Source: Armatimonadota bacterium (GTDB lineage: Bacteria > Armatimonadota > Hebobacteria > CAIYQO01). Taken from it: DNA of 7,409 bases. Below are positions 5,152 to 7,409 of this stretch, piece by piece. Positions within the stretch are counted from its first letter, which is position 1, and the number at the start of each line of letters is the position of its first letter. The translations under genes were made by a program, and so were the position numbers. A model generated the notes under the pieces. That model was not told the origin of the DNA, made no database searches, and saw only the letters and a program-made list of their open reading frames with translations. The stretch lies in the NCBI GenBank assembly GCA_022708765.1, contig JAKIYB010000220.1, positions 1 to 7,409 of the forward strand. The letters run 5' to 3'.

Positions 5152-6195
5152 TCAGCGGTACCGGGCCAGCACCGGCAGATGCTCGTCGGATAACTCCGAG
5201 TAACAGAAGAATGCCACGTTCTCCTGTCCCAGGCGAAGCTGGTCCTGCAGTTGGGCGTCAAGCACCATGGCATCATTCTTCATCGCCGGGTCATGCGCGC
5301 GGTCACCAGGTTTATCGCTCAACCCCTGGAAGTATTCCGCCGTCACCGTGCCCAGGCCCAGTCCCACCCAGACTGTCGTGGCCGCGTTTGGGAGCAGGGA
5401 GCGGCATTCGTCGGTTTGCCAGCGCACGAGATCGCGCGAATGGTAGTAAACCATCGGCAGGACGAAATCCACGTGCCCCCGGCGAACCCACTCGACCCAG
5501 TCCACCATGCGCCCGCGGCGGCACTGGCTGATGCTCCAGCCTTCGTAATAGGGGATCTCCGCGCGATGCGGCTCATAGTACGCCAACTCGTATGGCATGT
5601 GCGCCGCTGAAGAAAAATGCAGGCCTGGCTTCAGTTCTCGTGCCAGTTGCGCCTGCTTGCCGATCAGCGCGGTCACCTTCTCCCGCTTCCAGTCTTCCCA
5701 TCCCGGTTGCTCAATCGGTGCATGGCGCTGGCAATACGCACAGTAGCAGGCTGGACGTACCGTGAAGTTGCGCCCTGTCGGCGCCTCCGGATGGTATGTC
5801 GCGCCGGTGGCGAAATAGTAGCCGTCATCCAGGGTAATGCCGTCATACGCGTAGGCCGACAGCACCCGCCGTAGTTCCTCCAGCACATAGTCGACGCACG
5901 CCGGATTCGCCGGGCAGAGCAGCGGTTGCTGTGTGCCGTCTTTGAGAACCTGTGCAAGGTCACGCAGCGTCTGGTTACGCAGCCGTCCCTTGCAGAAATC
6001 GCCATGGATGGTAAGCTCGTGACGGTGCGCTTCCTCGATCACTTCCTGAATCTTCGCGCGGTCGCGCTCATGATCCGCGGCGATGAACGGATGATTAATG
6101 CCCGCCGTCCGTAAACGCGCGATGATCTGCTGGGCACTCGCCTCCGCGGGCAAGCCATTGAACCAGATAGCCATACGACGAAAAGTACTGTTCAC
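5152..6195 (-). CDS. TIM-barrel putative glycoside hydrolase (GHL-like)
   Basis: A 347-residue protein read as a (beta/alpha)8 putative glycosidase of the hypothetical glycosyl hydrolase-like group (GHL6/GHL10, near COG1649). Marks: an early strand with GINHPFIAADHERD (about 32-45), LTIHGDFCKG (61-70), the CPANPACVDYVLEELRRVL helix (about 94-112), then DGITLDDGYYF (118-128) with Asp123/Asp124 as candidate catalytic acids. CYCAYC follows at 150-155, then HFSSAAHMP and DFVLPMVYYHSRD, the usual D-F-x-x-P-M-x-Y barrel strand. No signal peptide. The start is a GTG (complement 6193-6195) with GAGGGG 7 nt upstream. An ATG at codon 8 (MAIWFNGLP) is an alternative but has no well-placed ribosome site. 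A three-codon ATG-AGG-TGA overlaps the GTG. The stop is 21 nt before the next gene, so the two form an operon. Exact family and substrate remain open. Confidence 0.75.
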   Translation of the reverse strand: MNSTFRRMAIWFNGLPAEASAQQIIARLRTAGINHPFIAADHERDRAKIQEVIEEAHRHELTIHGDFCKGRLRNQTLRDLAQVLKDGTQQPLLCPANPACVDYVLEELRRVLSAYAYDGITLDDGYYFATGATYHPEAPTGRNFTVRPACYCAYCQRHAPIEQPGWEDWKREKVTALIGKQAQLARELKPGLHFSSAAHMPYELAYYEPHRAEIPYYEGWSISQCRRGRMVDWVEWVRRGHVDFVLPMVYYHSRDLVRWQTDECRSLLPNAATTVWVGLGLGTVTAEYFQGLSDKPGDRAHDPAMKNDAMVLDAQLQDQLRLGQENVAFFCYSELSDEHLPVLARYR

Positions 6196-6396
6196 CTCAT
6201 TACCCCTCTTCTAAATAGGATTTTGGGACACCTCACCAAATAGCCGTTCGTCACCCATTCACCAACACTCTTGTATAAACCTTTCATTCGATGTAGTTCT
6301 TAGTCGCGCCGTAGCCTGAGCAAGGCGCATCCGACCAGGAAAACTGATCGAGCGAGCCATTTGGTGCGCGGCGAACATCGCCGCGCACCAAAAGGA
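6196..6396. other. Intergenic region between heparinase-like gene and glycosidase operon
   Basis: About 200 nt of lower GC with no gene. It should hold the promoter of the minus-strand operon. The complement has TTTATAC near 6270-6280 as a possible -10, but I see no matching -35. The right end holds the 15-bp hairpin listed separately. Confidence 0.4.
6360..6392 (-). terminator. 15-bp hairpin after the heparinase-like gene, possible terminator
   Basis: tttggtgcgcggcga (6360-6374) pairs perfectly with tcgccgcgcaccaaa (6378-6392) around a 3-nt loop. It begins 4 nt after the TAG of the minus-strand gene ending at 6397. On the minus strand no T-run follows the stem, so it is a Rho-independent terminator only in a loose sense. 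It may instead protect the 3' end of the message. Confidence 0.5.
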
Positions 6397-7409
6397 CTAC
6401 CGTACCAGACTCACCGCTCTGCATCCCACCGGCACCGTCAGCACATAGCCATCCTCCTTCCGTTCCAACGTCACGCCCGGCTGCGGTTTGGCGAGTTTCC
6501 AGGCGCCGGGAGCAGTGAGGCTCAGCGTCGCGCCGGGGAAAGGTTTCATCAGCTCGAAGGCGGGGGGCTGCAGGCCGGCGGGGAGGTCCACCGTCAGTTC
6601 CTGCGCCTTCACGCGCAGGGCGGCGGGAACCTCGGCGGCGAGGCCGTAGCCCTTGTAGCGCACGCTGCCCTTCGCGGCCAGCGAGAGCACCAGACCGGTC
6701 TTGCGGTCCTGCACCGAGGCGGCGGTGCCATGGAAGGCGGTCTCCTCGCCGGTGGCGTTCGCCTCCGTCGCGGAGAGAAAGCCGAAATCGGTACCGAAGG
6801 TTCCTTTCACCTTAATAATGGTCCCTTCGCCCAGCGTGCTGAACTCCGGCGCCGGCATGTCCCGCTTGCGCGGGTAGAACGCCACGAAATAGGTGCCGTC
6901 GCCGGGCATCTGCAGGTGCAGCAGGTCCTGGTACTCCGGCCGTTCATGCTTGTTCGTCTGCGCCACAATCCAATCGGTGCCCCAGCGCAGCGTGTGGCGC
7001 GGGGTGTTGGTGGGGCTGGCGATGTAATATTCCACGTCCACGCCAAGTTGCCCGATGGCGGTGAAGCGGTTTCCTTCCAACTCGCGCGAGGGCAGGATGG
7101 CGTTCCAGCTCTTCGCGCCTTCCGGCGCGTTTGGCTTCGCATCCATCCCCCCGTCGGGATCGGGCGTCAGCGTTTCCGTCGGGCGCCCGGCGAGAATGGC
7201 GTCCACGTCGCGCACCTTGTCCGGCGTATCGAGCGTATAGGAGATCGTCCACATCTGCCACATCGTTGGTTTGCCGCCTTTGATGCTGTCGCGGATGAGC
7301 AGATAGGCCGGCTCCTCGGGGTTATCGTCTTTCAGGAAGAGCGTCTGCCGGCGCCAGTCCACCGGCGGTTTGCCTTTCTCCGGCACTTTCGGCCACTTCG
7401 GCAGAGTGG
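6397..7409 (-). CDS. C-terminal part of a heparinase II/III-like protein (runs off right edge)
   Basis: 336 residues are visible and the frame is open to the window edge. The first possible start codon (GTG at complement 7384-7386) lies inside a run TLPKWPKVPEKGKPPVDWRRQ that reads as continuous protein, so the real start is outside. The sequence is beta-rich. The stretch WRRQTLFLKDDNPEEPAYLLIRDS, followed by WQMWTISY, resembles the beta-sandwich domain of heparinase II/III-family polysaccharide lyases, where W-x-R-Q and YLxIRD mark the second domain. A later part (GTYFVAFYPRKRDM, then LVLSLAAKGSVRYKGYGLAAEVPAALRVKAQELTV) fits further sandwich strands. The catalytic alpha/alpha toroid, if present, would lie upstream of the window. 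Lyases of this family cut uronic-acid polysaccharides. The family call is moderate because no catalytic residue is in view; it may be an uncharacterised relative without lyase activity. Confidence 0.55.
   Translation of the reverse strand, partial: TLPKWPKVPEKGKPPVDWRRQTLFLKDDNPEEPAYLLIRDSIKGGKPTMWQMWTISYTLDTPDKVRDVDAILAGRPTETLTPDPDGGMDAKPNAPEGAKSWNAILPSRELEGNRFTAIGQLGVDVEYYIASPTNTPRHTLRWGTDWIVAQTNKHERPEYQDLLHLQMPGDGTYFVAFYPRKRDMPAPEFSTLGEGTIIKVKGTFGTDFGFLSATEANATGEETAFHGTAASVQDRKTGLVLSLAAKGSVRYKGYGLAAEVPAALRVKAQELTVDLPAGLQPPAFELMKPFPGATLSLTAPGAWKLAKPQPGVTLERKEDGYVLTVPVGCRAVSLVR

Overview
The window is GC-rich (roughly 60-63% in the genes sampled) and bacterial, with a carbohydrate-active accessory character. 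It carries a GH30-type glycosidase, two tandem TIM-barrel putative glycosidases, a heparinase-like C-terminal fragment and a secreted PA14/beta-propeller protein. This mix is typical of uncultivated polysaccharide degraders (Armatimonadota, Hydrogenedentota, Lentisphaerota or Planctomycetota type). That taxonomic guess is inference only; there is no marker gene here.

Layout. Left block, minus strand: a complete GH30 glycosidase (139-1440) is followed 12 nt later by the first 42 codons of a zinc-ribbon protein that runs off the left edge (1-126). A divergent intergenic region (1441-1768) holds the GH30 ribosome site and a TATACT -10, four stem-loops or palindromes (1493-1648), and a likely extended -10 promoter for the plus-strand gene. 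Middle block, plus strand: a secreted proline-linker/PA14/TolB-like propeller protein (1769-3199) is followed 25 nt later by a small four-helix membrane protein (3225-3659) of clearly lower GC.

A non-coding stretch of about 430 nt (3660-4088) is unexpectedly structured. It has two copies of a 37-nt direct repeat that differ only by transitions, a 9-bp GC hairpin, two palindromes, a near-consensus plus-strand promoter (TTGACA-17-TATACT with TG extension) with no recognisable gene after it, and a likely terminator for the opposing minus-strand operon.

Right block, minus strand: two adjacent paralogous-looking TIM-barrel putative glycosidases (5152-6195, then 4089-5130) sit 21 nt apart and probably form one operon. 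The downstream one is split by an apparent +1 frameshift near 4890-4925. Upstream, after a 201-nt gap with a 15-bp hairpin, is the C-terminal part of a heparinase-II/III-like protein (6397 to the right edge).

Together the minus-strand genes look like parts of a glycan-degradation locus: a possible polysaccharide lyase, two putative hydrolases of unknown specificity and a beta-glycosidase. The PA14/propeller protein is a plausible cell-surface glycan- or protein-binding partner. The most intriguing parts are the orphan strong promoter with its repeats, the frameshifted paralogue, and the shared Cys-x-Cys-x-x-Cys motif of the tandem barrels.
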